Positions 25,790-39,800 of a DNA stretch of 64,000 bases are shown piece by piece. The DNA is taken from contig VZRN01005202.1 in the NCBI GenBank assembly GCA_013397935.1, positions 998,673 through 1,062,672 of the forward strand. Reading direction: 5' to 3'. The notes below the pieces were generated by a model. It had not been told where the DNA came from and did no database searches. It saw nothing but the letters and a program-made list of their open reading frames with translations. The stretch comes from Dasyornis broadbenti. Its lineage: Eukaryota > Chordata > Aves > Passeriformes > Dasyornithidae. The position numbers and the translations under genes were made by a program. Each line of letters opens with the position of its first letter. The stretch's first letter is position 1.

Positions 25790-26874
25790 AACAGGTCTAA
25801 GACTGATTGTGCTCCTCTGTGAATATCCTCACTCAAGGCGATTTAAAAAGCCCATTGCCTTCAAAACAGTTCACACCATTAAAAACCCTTCACAGTAAGT
25901 TAAAAAACAGCAAGAATTAGTATACACAGACTTCATATCACACTCTTCCATTCATCTCAGAAGGCAGAATTCTTTATTGCCCTGCGTGTATGAGCTCAGG
26001 AAAAAAAAAGTCATTTTCCCTTACAGTGCTATATACACTCAGAACTTGCTCACAGAGTCAATAACAGAGATGCACCTGAATTTGCAATCCTGTCACATGA
26101 TTAGCTAAATTTTCCATCAGTCTTTAGGAAAGATGAAGATGAGAAAAACTGCCTCTTCTCTAGCTTAATGACACTTCAGTTACCATACCTTTGGTTAATT
26201 CTATATGATAAACAGGGAGAAGATTAAATATGTTATTCAGGAAGGCCAGTTCACACAGCAGAAAAATCCCCCGGCAGGCAGTCACAGAGAAATGGCCTAT
26301 CACCCCAGGAGAGCAGCACACCATGCAAAATGCTGGATCAGCTTCTGAAGCAAAGGAAAAACACTAGAAAGAAGGAAGGACCAAAAGATGTTCTATCAGT
26401 TGCTTCTCCGATGAAGGAAGAGTACACTGGAATAATGGTGAGTCCTTGAGGGCGTATCGGGTATCTTATTATGTCATCAGTGGCAACATTCACAATTTTT
26501 TCTTACTGCTGTTCAGGTGCAACAAATAAATGCTGCCACAGCTGGACAATGCCAAACTACTTCTTTTGAGACACAGCCTATCTCTTGTCACCTTAAGTCC
26601 ATGTCTCTCTACAAACATGAGGACAAAAGATCGATTCCATAATTCCTGGAAGGAACCATACGCTCTGGGATAGGTCAAACTAGCAGGTTGTGCAAAATGA
26701 ATTTAACAATCTTAAGATAGTGAAAACAAGCCAATTTATAAACCTTTAAAGGTTACTTAACAGGCTACGATCTATCTTGCTGCAAGTGGCGGTGCTGAGC
26801 AGGTAGCATCCAAGTGAAAAGAAACATAATACTAATAAAAAACTATTCCGTGAGATGACTGAAACCTCCCTCAC

Positions 26875-26994
26875 CTGTGTGAGTTTGTCCAGCTCGCCCA
26901 GCCAGGCCCCAAACATCTTGTCGAGATCCTGATCCTCCTTATCACTATCTTCTTCAGCACCATGGTCAAGCTCTTCATCTGACAATTGCTCCAT
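26875..26994 (-). CDS. RAPH1: RAPH1 exon 2, start codon exon (residues 1-40)
   Basis: This 120-bp exon encodes MEQLSDEELDHGAEEDSDKE followed by DQDLDKMFGAWLGELDKLTQ, the diagnostic N-terminus of lamellipodin. The ATG is the first three bases of the exon, directly after a strong acceptor (nine T, six C, then AG). The usual start is therefore chosen by homology, not by visible leader sequence. The acidic first half is followed by an amphipathic helix, LDKMFGAWLGELDKLT (about residues 24-39), which corresponds to the first talin-binding site described for RIAM and lamellipodin. The donor is CAG followed by GTGAGG. With exons 3 and 4 it gives the first 248 residues of a protein of roughly 1,250 residues in mammals. 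Confidence 0.98.
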
Positions 26995-29952
26995 CTGGGG
27001 GGAAAAAAAAAGTTTGATATTCAAACTTTCGTATCAGTGTCTAAGGAACATTTTCAGAAATGTAGTAACTGACGCCAGTTTTCTAAGTCAAAGCACGTAT
27101 CTGTCCATAAACTTTTTAAAAACTCCTGCTTACTAATAAATACTTAGTATGAAAGTTGCAACAGATTATTGCAAAGCCATTTCTGCAGCTCACTTTTGTC
27201 AGAACCATGCAGAAAAAGTGTAAGAACAGAGTTCACAATATTTAATACACCATCAGAAATTCATGCTAGCCTTGCATGTGCCTTCATTGCCAGCTATTGT
27301 TGGCAAAATCTATTGACATTACATTAGAAAAATTCAACTCTTGTCCAAGGAATTCAGCTGACCACAGTTAAGCAACACCATTCAACCAACAGGAAGTGCA
27401 GTTCCTATGCACTGCAAATCACTCTACAAATCTGTAAACAGAAATGCTTAAACAGGCCACAGATAACATCAGCAATATATTCCTTGAGACAGTTGAAATC
27501 TTGGACACTGACCAGATTACTGCAGTGATACTGCACCATTTTTATTCAACAAAGGAACTCCTCTCTGGAAACAGCCACCATAACATCTATCAGATCCTCC
27601 TTCATTCAACAGATTTGTGACCAAGATAAAGACAATGTTCTCCGAAGTTTATCTGTTATTATCTCAAAGTAAAATAACCTTTTATTTAAATTTTGTTTCC
27701 AAACATGTCCTCCAGCCCCTTTTATGGAGCTAAGACACACACGCCTTTCTATGTATGCCCATACTGGTATGGACAGGATCTGGTTCAGAAAGAGAATGTA
27801 CATACTTGGGGGGGGCAACAATCTAGGTAGTAATTTGGAACCAGTGAGGCAGTACAGAAGAGTAAATTCCAAAGATGTGCTATAGAAGGTCCAAAGACAC
27901 ATGAGAACAGATCACCAGCAAGAGCTACACAAGAAACCAATGCTGAGTTGTATAGCTTCATTTAGTCAAGTCATGGGCTAGATAGTTATTTGCTACACAG
28001 CTTTCTGAAAGCACCAGTTTACATTCCGCAGATTTAAAAATGAACTTTCTACGTGCTGCTCTTCAAGAAAAGACACATCTTGGTCTGAAAGACGTCAATG
28101 CCCAACATGGTAGAGTCAAACTGATACAGGATGTTATGAGACGTGATAAAGGTGACTTCAGAATAAACTGCTCAATCCACATTTTATTTTACATGACAGT
28201 TCTCATGCAACAAAAAACCCTCTATGATCTGAAGACAGTCTTCCCTTATATTTATTTATTGCTTTTATTTCACTTTACCCTGATAAAATAGGTCAGAGGA
28301 TACTTCAGAGGTGATCTGCAATTCTGAAGTCAGTAGAAGCCCATGTTTCCCACGGATGCAAGATACTGCCATCCAGTTGCTCTAGGCAAAGCTGCTTCAG
28401 TCTACTACCTGAGATTGTACTTTTGTGGGAAAGCACAGTGCAGCTGCCTACCTTAAAAGGGGCAATAATATTAAAGCTAACTTGTCACAATCACTGAACA
28501 GATTAAATTCACCATCTGAATCTCCTTTCTTCCAACACTTGCTTTGCGTCCTGCACTCTAAGGAATGATGGGGAGCACTTCCTGAAATCTAAGGGTGATG
28601 CTATAATTAAACAAAACCCAATATGCTTATATAATATTGCTGCATCCTTCCACCAAGACTGCACCAGTTTTTATATTCTGTAAGTCAGGCATGCTTTCCC
28701 CAGCAAGATGCCTCTACGTGATGCCTCCTGCAAGTCCTCCCACATACAAAACTGGAGACAGCACGGTAGCAGCAACTCACACTCTGTCTGAACTTCTGCA
28801 AAGCAAACCTAAGCTGCATTCCACTTTTATGCCTCTTCAAAGCTTTGCCTTACTACTTCTTAGGCTTTTACATGGACCAGAAATACTGTAAAGTCAAGAA
28901 AAAACACATTACACTTAAGGTGACCTGGTCAAACTGCTTAAAAGTGCTCACATTTGACAACATAGCATTTCTCAATGCCTAGATAAATTTGAAGAAAAGA
29001 ATTTTTATTTTAAAGCTAAAGGAAGCTATTACAAGAGTGCCTTACAAAATATGATTACGAACTGGCAAATCAAATAAATGGAAACTGTGACATAAACCAC
29101 TTAGAGCCTAGTATTTACAGATACTTTACACTGCTAGCCTTTCCCTCTTTGAGCTGTTTTTGACACTGTTTTGCAGTGCATTCATTACATGGCACTGTTC
29201 ATAACTCAGCCTTTCATTAAGAAAGGAGCTTGCTCTTTTTACTAATATTTCTGAGGATTTAAGCTGTGGAAAGCATTCTCAATTTCCCATAAACTGTTAC
29301 ATTAGCTATTTTAACTTGGCATCAGAGACACTGCTTTGGTTCCAGTTACTCTGAAGACAGAATTAGCAGCCTAAAGAAAACTTTTACAAGTGAAGTACTG
29401 TTGTGTCAGCATGTCTGGCACTAAACTCTGCAGTATTTGCCAGCTCCTTGTAGTCCCCACCCAAGCTTCCTAACGTCAGCTGCATTTCCTATGAGCCTGT
29501 CAACATTTACTTGCAAAAGGCACACAGAGGTTAGTGTCTCACTTCAGAAACAGCTAATACTAAGTTGCGAGTTCTGTAAAAGGAAATCTGTCCTTGCACA
29601 AGTTCCACAACTGGAAGATATCCCAAAGCACATTATTTAAAGAATTAATAAATTAAGGCAGAGACAAAATGCTCAGAAAGTAACATATGAACTTTTTTGG
29701 CATAAGAACTCAAAACATCAACCATTTCAAAAAAGAGTGCACATTCCAACTAAAAACTTCAATTTTTCCTTTACAGCCATTTTCTTTCTCATTGTTGTTG
29801 ATCATAGCAACCATGCACCTGACTTTAGCATATCATGATCTAAGTGGGAGTTATCACACTGTTCTAAGGATACAACACCTTTATTTATAACAAGAAAGAA
29901 AACCAGCATAAATACAAGGGGTGAGGGGTTACATGTGTTTTGTTTAGTTGGG

Positions 29953-29967
29953 TTTTTTTTTTTTTTT
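29953..29967. repeat. T15 run
   Basis: Uninterrupted run of 15 T within TTAGTTGGG...GTTAAAGG. No adjoining retroposon was recognised. Confidence 0.9.
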
Positions 29968-30810
29968 GTTAAAGGAGTCATTTAGAATTGAATTAGATGC
30001 AAAAAATGGAAAAGGGATAATTGTTCTGATGTGATTTCATAAAGCAAGCCACTTATATTCCTAAAGCATTTGCAGGGGAGCAGATTTTAAATAGTTTTTA
30101 TTTCTGCCTAGCTCATACCAGATGATATGTCAAAGTAACTTCAGGATTCACGTTGTTTTTCAACACTTCGCATTCTATTCTGTTCAAGTGTATGTCAGCA
30201 CAGAACATAAAGAAAATGAGCAACATCATTCTGGGATACCTAGATAAAATAAGGAATCAACAAGTATCATCCTTCATATGGAAGTAAGGCTTCCTGCACT
30301 AAAGCATGGTCCATGTATCATTTCATTATCCACTGTGGACTGTGATAGTCTATTTTATCTGTTTGAAATGCTATTTAAACAGGCAGACTCCTGATCCCTC
30401 TAAGTCAACTATCTAGTTTCCGAAACAGTTCATTAGATCTCACCTTTAAATGCATGAAGCACAGTATTCTAATATTAGTTTAGAAAAAAATTATTAAGGC
30501 TTTCATTAGAAGTTACCAGTTGTAACATTTAATCATAACCTGCTATTTTAAATTACACTGTAAAGAAAAAACTCACCAATAATTTAGGGGGAAAAAAGAG
30601 AATGGTTCTTGTATTCTTAGTATGCCAGGACAAGCTTGAGATATTAAAAGACATGAGGAAAGGTGAAAAGCCCAAGAACAATGCTTCAAATATACCATTT
30701 CAACATTTTCTTGAAAACACACCACCACAGAATTCTAAAACTAAGAAACAGTTGTCATCTGAAAGCAACAGCTTTGGGACAGAGTTAAATTATAATCAAA
30801 GGCATACTTA

Positions 30811-30896
30811 AAGTGTCTTTCACTGAGACCCTGGCATGAGGGAAGTGTCTTGCACTGAGACCCTGGCATGAGGGAAGTGTCTTGCACTGAGACCCT
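30811..30896. repeat. 32-bp minisatellite, about 2.7 copies
   Basis: Tandem units at 30811-30842 and 30843-30874 and a partial unit at 30875-30896. Each starts AAGTGTCTTGCACTGAGACC and continues CTGGCATGAGGG. The first unit differs by one base (TTTCAC for TTGCAC). Such near-identity suggests recent expansion and possible copy-number variation. Confidence 0.95.
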
Positions 30897-33800
30897 ATCG
30901 TGCACACTGGCATACTGAGACAGTTGTTCCTACCTTAAATCAATGCAGTTGATTGAGACAAATGAAATTTTTATTATATTAACAATATCTCCTTATAAAG
31001 AAAACATTCTGCACTGAAAAAAAAGCAGTTATAAAATAATTAAGTTGCAGGTTTTGTCTATGCCACAATTAACTGATGATATAAACATTGCAAGAGAAAC
31101 AGAATTCTGAGTCTAACTGGAAACACCAATGTGCATAAAAGGTCAGCAACAAGAATGTGTTTATTCACTATAATTTCAGAAGCACTGTAATAAGAATTCT
31201 GAACTAGAGATGCTTAAGTATGTTCAAAATCAACTGATAGCATAAAATCCCAAAATGAAAACATACCATCTTTCAGGCAACTGATGTTTTCACCCCCAAC
31301 CTTCCTTAATATTTAAACACAAGCTTGTACAAGGCCATCTTGTTCCTGAAATAACAATTATTTTATAAAAACAACTATGGTATTTGCTACAAAGCTATTT
31401 TAGGGATGCAGTAGACAATACACAAATGTTTAGAACACCATCTCAAGAAATAACTGATTTTCTGCATTTTAAAATCTAGCCTCAGGAACTATATAGCATA
31501 CTCTGGTTTGGGAAACACTCTGTCTGGACCTCATCTGGAAATTCAAGTTCCTCAATTTGTGATCATTCCTGTGTTATTATGCCAATATCCTTTTCTGTTA
31601 AAACGCTGTATATGATAGAACACTACAGTAACATATCGTCCGAGCACAGAAGCACAGTGTGCTCACATAAACATCAGAGTAAGATTCCAGCAGGTTTTCA
31701 TCTCTAATATTTATTCACCTGACTGCTTAAAGAAATAAGGTTACATGAACACAAAAAAAAATTGAAATGTTTTCACAAAACTGACAGCCAAAGCTCACAT
31801 CCCTGTTCCATGTTTCTACACATTTCCATAATTAAAGTCATGGTACTTTGAGCACAGACATTATTTGTATCACATTAATCCTCTGTCCATGTGACAGGGA
31901 CCAATCAAATGTGGCACATTTTTCAGTCAGAGATTCTTATGCTATAAATGACACTAACATTTCTCCTCTGAATTTAATACTACAGCCCACTAAGCCAATG
32001 ACAGTGCAGATCACTTGCCCCAGTATTTCTCTTTCTTAATAAGCATAAAGTATTCTGAAAATAATTACTCCTGAAAAAGATATTTGGAGGGGGATTAAAA
32101 AGTTATAGGAATATCTTTGTGCATTATCCAACATTCTATAACACAGTTTATGTTAAGAGTAATCTAGATGAAGACCAGAACAAAAAAGCATTTGCTTTCT
32201 TTAAGCTTCAAATAGCATAGGTAATAACTGAATACATTCCAAGGTTCCTGCAGTACAGACATTCCAATGCCTCTCAAAATCAAAAACTGAGATACAAATC
32301 TGTCAGCCAAAAAATTCAAATTCAGAACGTTCCAAATGAAAAAATGCCAAGTGAAAGCCTGCTTCAATATAGTACTTTGAGCCAACTTCGAGTTTAATTT
32401 TTCTTTTTTTTTTTTTGTTTTTCAAACCATCCTTCAGACAATCGTTTTCCAGACTTGGCAGTAACAAAACAAGGAGAAAACATATTGAATGTCTGATAAA
32501 TATTCAGACACTTCATTAAAAGCAAAGGGACCTTTTATAACCAATACTCTGAAATACTGTGGGTGACCTCTTGAAATCCTGGACATCAATATAAAATCCA
32601 CAAGAAAACCAGTCACACATCAATAGATTGCAGATATAATTAAGGTGTAAAAAGCATTCATTATTACTGTGACAACCTTGGAGGGCTCAATACTATCTAT
32701 TTCTTGCCTTGCTTTCCTTATTCCCCAACTAGTGAGGGGTGTTTTCTTTATGTCAACACATCATCTGCCACAATTCAATTGATCTGTCCTGTCCAACTCA
32801 CCTACATTCCAATTTTTAAGGAAGCAAGGGACTCTGCATTGCTCTGGAAAATTGTTTTTATTTCATTCCAGACTTTTTTAAGAAACAAACTGATTAGTAG
32901 CAATTTGGAAATAAAATTGGAAAAAAAAAAAAGCATATTTACACATGGGCTCTTTAAGCTGTTCTTCAAAATTAAAAAGAGGTCATAGTACTTTAGCAAT
33001 AACTACTATTGTTCAAACAGAGGAAGTTAGGAACAGATCATGCAACATACAAGACTTATTCAGAACAACTGGAAGAAGAAAGACAATTCCAGAATACATT
33101 GAAAGACTCTTAACAGCAATGTACAGTTTGAGCATATTTCTTTTTCAAGTCTTTTACTTTATATCAGACAGCTGGTCTAGACTGCAGAACTCCAGCAAGT
33201 ATAAAGACCAGGCACCCTCACTTTATGGTCTCACTTTCAGGTTTAACTGAGAGATGCAAAACTGGACAGCCACAATATTCCCTCCTTTGCTCACTGATGT
33301 GTGCAACATGCAAGAATGTATCTTTGAAACCGCAGAAAAGAAATCTGGTGTCTGCAAATGCATGTTTTGAACTGCACACAGGCTACAGTTTTAATAAAAG
33401 ATCAACTAGGGTTGCTGAAAGTAACAGTTATTCAAGCATACACAGCATGATTTCTAATGCAACTCTTAAAATTAAGCACATGCCCATACAAGAACTTGCC
33501 TTTGCCTCTAGCTGTTTGTATTTCAAGCCCAGTCAAACAACAAGCTTTTCACTAAGCTCACAAAAATATTTTTCTTTACATTATAAGTTTGTAATATATA
33601 TATTTATAGCACACAAGTGAACATATAACTTACATTTTAACAATTGCTAATGAAGCAATTGTTTAAAAAAGCAAATGGAGGAAGAAGAAAAAAATCTTCA
33701 TCAGATATGAGATCGTAACATCAAAGCAAATTGTCTCTCTGCTTCTGGAATCCCCCAAAATATATCAATGCTGTATACAGCAAATACAGGTTTTCTAAAA

Positions 33801-36800
33801 CTTGGTGCTGTGCATGAGAGCACTGTTATTCCTTTCAGATTCTAACAGACTGCTGAACAACTACCCCAGAGATTATAGCCAGGAAAGTCAAACATATCCC
33901 AGTTGCTCCCTGCTCTTCCACAGACTTAACACTGAATCTTTATAACAAAGCAGACACAGATATGACAACACAGTATTCTTCACAGACAATACAAATATGA
34001 AAGAATCAGGCTCTTTTTGGCTAGCAGCATGAAGAAATAGAAAAACATAATTCTCCATATTCACATCCTTTGCAGCTCCCTTTGTATTTAAGCTGAATTT
34101 GTACACTCCTCCTCTAACTTCAGTTGACACTAGCACCCACAATTTCCTGAAATAAAAACACTGAAGATACCAGAATGTTTACTTCACCATCTTGATTTCT
34201 AACAGTGGGAAATCATTCTGATGTGCCACAGCAAAACCACCCACAAAATACCAGCTCATCCACCCCTTCTTTGTTTGAGAGCTTTGAGAAGTAAAATGAA
34301 AAGTGCATCAAGCTGAATACCCTGTATTCCACAGGGCTGGTTTCTGGTTCTAAGTTGTCCTTGTGTTATCACTACTTTATATTGACTCTACCTTTCCATA
34401 ATTGCAACCTGAAATTTTAAATTCGTCTCCAAAGTGTGCCTCCTTGTATATCGAAATACATTTATAAGATCTTCTTTCCTGTATGGCAAGGGAAGCACCA
34501 AAATTACAGAAATGTCACCAGAAGAATCTAACTGCATTTGAAATTTGCACTGTTGGGAAGGCACACAGTAAAACCTTTATTCCCTCCAATATATTTCAGT
34601 GCCTGACTCACATCTAGCCAAACAGATGCTGCCTTGAAAAGAAGGGGCTTTATCAATCATTGTATCCCATTTCCTGAACCAAGATTCCAGCCAGAGTACC
34701 CAAGTGGACATTAAATTAATTCCCACAAAAAGAGCATCCTAGATTACATCATGTCTCACTGAACAGTCTTTATGAAGACAACCTGAAGACAACTATAAAA
34801 AATATTTAGAACATAGAAAGAAAACTTGCCTGAGCTAAAGTATTTTTCAAGTAGAGAATAAAATACAGGTGCTCTGTAGAATAACACTCATTAGTTGCAG
34901 AAGCCAGCATCTTAGACTTACCAGCTGAGATTAGAGAATTTTCAGTGTATAGTCTGTCTTCAGTAGGCAGATACATACTTAGAAACTACATCAGCTCCAA
35001 TTTTCCAGACTCTTCATTATGTGGTCATTGTAACACAAATACTGCTGCAGCATCTCTTTGCATTCAGTTTCACCTTTGGAATGATGCCCCAAAAAGAATA
35101 ATAAATATGAACAAGCAGACTAAGAATAACTGTGAATTTTGTTGTAATATTTGGCCTAATGCACAGTTCTCAGGGAATACCCAAATAGTCCCATAGCTGT
35201 GGCCCAATAATAACAATCACCAGGTTAACAGCAGCACTTTCACGATCACTCTGCACTTGAGAAGAAGCATTAGCCAACCAATCACTCCAAAATTCACATC
35301 CTTTTACAGACTGGTCTATTGTGCTTGTACAGGGTCTTTTTCCACCAGGAATAAATACTCAAAGCAACTAATTTTTACACATACACTAAGCTGTCTTTCA
35401 ACTATAAGAGAGCAAAATAAAGCAAGCAGCTGTCAACTACCCATAAAAGCTGGACATCTCAACAGTGCTTACTGTTATAAATGGTATAAATGAATGAACA
35501 AACCAACCGGGAGAAGAGAGGTATAAGAAAATCACTTAGGTCATGAGTCAAATTACAATGCAGGTGAGAGTATTTCCTTGTAAGACTGAGCTACTCTATG
35601 CTTTAGAATAGTTAAAAACTAATTTTTGCTCAAGGGACCCTCTTCAAAGGTTAAAAGTAAGCATTATGCCAATGCTCACTTAAGATACCACAGGAGACAC
35701 TGGCAATCTGTATGATGTGGGTACGATCTGGAAGTAGTTGCCAAATCCCCTTCCACAAGAACCCAGTGACAGCCTATGAACCATGGCTCAAAAAATGGAT
35801 GAGTAATGCTTTAGCTATGATAAATAAACAATATTTTTCAGAGGTTGCTTTTATGTCAGGGTATACACTCTTTACACTAACCTCAGCTGCAATAGGCTGG
35901 AAGGTGACTTAGAATTCCTGTTAAGAATTGAGACTACATTGTGAAGAGGTGCATTTCACTATAGCTGGAACCACCATCTCCAGAAAAATAGGGAACAACA
36001 AAATCAAAATCACAGTTGTTTATTTTTCAGAAGACCCACAAATTAATATTTGATACCTTTAAGGTACATAGGTGTTTCATTCTTAGCATTTATGAGTCAA
36101 CATATTTTGTTGTTTATAGCTAGCCATGACAAAACTGCATGACCTTAAGAGACACTACACGGAAAGAAGTATTTAGAGGATGAATAGGAAAATAATCTTT
36201 TAACTGGAACATTTATTTAAGAAGTAAAAATTATATTCAATTTAGAAGACATTTGATTTACTTTAAACCCACCTCTAACAAACTGAGCAGAAGAACAACA
36301 CTACCTTAAACCAAAAATAAACATATCTAAACAACAGGCTACCCTGGCTCAACTGATTTTATATTTTAAGCCATTAATAAGACCAGATTTAAGTACTGCA
36401 ATTAGCAGTCAACTTTCATCCTCCAACTTCATAGCAAACTGTAAGGGGAGATATAAACCCCCTCTCTATCCCCATCATTCTTTTGCATCACCAACATCTA
36501 TACAGAAGCACACGTGTTTATGAAAGCGGGAGAGGTAGACAAGAGGGGGGAAAAAAAAAGAGGAAGTACAGTACTGCACCATGAGGTTACCAGAAATGGA
36601 ATTATTATGTAAGGAGAGGTTTTTCCATGGAAGAGCTGTGTCTTGTAGGAGGCTTGGAAGGGCTGCATCGAGGGAGTAGAGCTGAGAGAGCAGGGCTCAA
36701 GAGAGCCTTGTGTATATAAAAGAAAGAGTAATGTCAGGCTCTGGACAGAGATGAGTCCTAGCAGTCGAAACTGGAAGGAAAGGCTGCAAGTTAGCAGGAA

Positions 36801-39800
36801 TGGGGCAGTTTTCTATGAAAGGAAAGGGGAGGGGATCATTTGGCAGCAAATCAACATTGCTCATTAGGTAGTGATGTGAGGCACTTAGGCTGAACTGGTC
36901 CTTGCCACACAATGAAATTTGAGAGCAACTATGTGGCATGAAAAGGAGAAACTACAGACAAGTTCTTCACAATACAGATATAGCTGAAAAAATATGTTTA
37001 TGAACCTCAAAACTGCCAGAGAATCACTGCTGAGAGAGAGTATTTTATCAGCATGTTCCCTTGGTTCTTGCGGGTCATTAAGCAAAATTTCAGATACCCA
37101 TAAAGCCTTACATGCAATAGCAAGACAGAAAATCAGCATCCTGCTGCATCAACTTCAATTCACCAGTTTCCTTGTTAATACTGTAAGAATCCAAGTTGTG
37201 TTTTGAGAATCCCACCAGGTGAGAGATAAAAAATAAAAATTGCCTGAAGGAAGTCCTACACTCAACTTTTCTTCTCTTTTTCTCCTCAAAAAAATAAAAG
37301 AGAAGCCGTTCCAGAAGTGAAGTCAATCCACAAAGCAATTTTTGAGTGCCATCTGGTTGAGCTCTATGGCAAAGCTGGATGCCACCACCACTTTTCTCTA
37401 GCAAAGCCTGCACAAATTGCTGAAGAGGAGAAAGTCTTGAGCAGATCTAGAAAGATACACTCATCACTGATAAGAGCTGAGAATACAACTTAATTCTTAC
37501 TTGCCATTTTAGCAGAATGTCACTGAAAAACTCTCTCCAAAGTTTCTGACCACCTCCCCAAAAAACAACCCCAGCAAAAGAAAACAAAACAAACAACATC
37601 CCACCCCCCAAAAAAATTAAACAGAAAAAAAAACCCAGAGAAAACTGACAATAGTTCTCCCTACATTTTTTTTCTTTTTAATATTTTCTTCTCTTGGGAT
37701 TTTCCTTCTACTGTTAATTCAATAGCCTTTCTCTCAAGGGTAGTTTAATCATCTTAAAGAAAGAAGTCCACACAACAGCTCAAACCAGTATCAGCAGCTG
37801 GAGGTATAGAGCTATGAAATTTGTCACAGACTGCCAACAGGAATCTAAACATTGCCTACTGAGCACTGACCTTAATGTCTAGTTTAAAAGCCTTCTGAAA
37901 CTAACTAAATTTTTTCAAAAGTTAATTTTGTATACTTAAGATACACTCTAAAGATATATGTTCATACTGAAAAGCTGCATTACTTCAATTTCTAAATAAA
38001 TCTTGGCACCAGAAAGTGAGGCAGGGAAGCAGAGAGAAACACTACTACTGGGTACCACTCCCTGGGGAAAAAGCATTTAAAGCAAGAAAGCAGCCTCAAT
38101 ATAAAAAAAGTTTTGTTATGTCAAAGGTTAGACAAGTCTAAAAGCCAGCTAACACCAACTGATGCATACCAAAAGACGTTATCTAGAATTTAATTGCCTC
38201 AAGATTAAGACCAAATGTAAATATTTAACACAGAATCAATGTTTTAAAGCATACAGTCCTGAAAAAGTATGGAAATGACCTTCCATAGCAAAAAGGAAAA
38301 AAGGCAGTGCTCTGCCACTGAGGAAGCAAACACAAAACTTCTATACAGTAGAACGATCATGGAAGATGGGGCTGACAGCTGGGTCTTGTTAAAGGAGGAC
38401 TTTAAACAGAAGTATTTAAACTCATGGGATTAGGCCAGCATTCCTAAGAAATGCTGTTCAGATCTTAAGCTGCAGAGACCTTGTCTAAGCAGCTCAGCAA
38501 ATGAGTCACATAAACAACTACTGTAAAGGCTGCTGCCACCACACTTGGGAGCTTTGTGAATGAAGCTTTTCTTGCATATGAAAACTAAAGACAGAGTGTT
38601 TTGCTATTGGAGGCGAGGGAGAGGGGAGGCGGGAAATAATCAAATAAGTCAACAGACTCCATGCTGCCACTTAAAATCTTAAGTTTCAAATTTTCTTCCA
38701 AAAAAACTATCTTTCCTCAAACATTTAAACTAATGAGATTTTTTAATTCAGTGAAGGATAATCCTAAACTGGTGGCTGAGAGCAGCTATCACACACAGTC
38801 ACATATATGCTGTGCATTATGTTTCACTTTATGTTCTGCTTACAAACATGCTTGGAAATCCAGTCACTTAGTATTCAATTATTTGTGTCTCTTACCCAAG
38901 TCCGATGCTGTGGTAAAGGTAGGGCTGATTTAGATGAAAAGAAAACAGAACAGCATAGACTAACTGAAATAATCTTAAAGTTTACAAAAAACATTTTAAA
39001 AAGTAACATTTTTTAGATCAGATTGATACAAAACCATCTTAAAGTAACATGGATACTTGTTTTGCATGCACTTTTTTTCCTTTTTTAAAATACAACAAAA
39101 ATGAATGAGCTTTTTTCAACATCAGGACTTCTTAGCAAGGGTCACACTGAGTGAAGAATACTATACACTAGTCTCATTTACATGCTGAGAGACACAAGTG
39201 CAGAGGGATGGGAGTGAGATACTTCATGGCAGTCTGATCTAGGGATAGATATCCTCCTATCACTGAACTGTGAACCTCAAGGGTCTCAGCAGCTTTCAAG
39301 CAGTTGAGAAGAATGGTACCATGGAGCACCTTCCTACACATTGCTCAGCAGCAAAAGGCAGGATTATTTCTTTTGATAGCCACTATTCTTTGCCATCCTG
39401 GTAGCCAAAGAGGCTCTCCTCCATCACGCTGGATTTGGAACATGCTATTCAGTGAAAAGTCATGGGTGAACACAACTTGTCTATTTCTCAAGACAGATAG
39501 GGGAATAACTTTCAAAATAATTTCCACAGTCCACATTCAGGTTTCCCAGGAAATGCAAAGCTTGGAGCAGGCTCTGTGACGCCTGCGCCAAAGGTAGCAG
39601 ATCATTTGTGCTTGCCCCTCCAGAAACAAATTCACCTAGAAGCACACACTAGGCTGTGCATACCCAACAGTTCCAGTCACATAGGAAAGGAGGGGCTGCA
39701 GCACGCTCTTCCTCCTTCTTTCCTGTTTTCTCCTGGGATTAATATACCATCTGTTCAGACGAAGAAGCTGAGCACCAAAATGTTACAGTACTTCCAATGG

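Larger units (their letters stand above)
23205..26874 (-). other. RAPH1: RAPH1 intron 2 (3.67 kb)
   Basis: Bounded by donor CACACAG followed by GTGAGG and acceptor TTTTTCAG, this intron lies between complete codons. It contains two copies of a 230-bp unit of unknown class, a 15-base G run and a minus-strand TTTTTTTCAG directly followed by GTATGT. No coding gene was seen. Confidence 0.93.

Noticed and set aside
32770..32800. Minus-strand GAATGTAG-GTGAGTTGG as a recursive splice site in intron 1
   Set aside because: The AG-GT pair is good but there is no pyrimidine tract before it (TTAAAAATTGG).
33225..33620. 131-codon plus-strand frame in intron 1
   Set aside because: No recognisable domain, AT-rich composition like the surrounding intron, no CpG or promoter context. 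Expected by chance in 64 kb.
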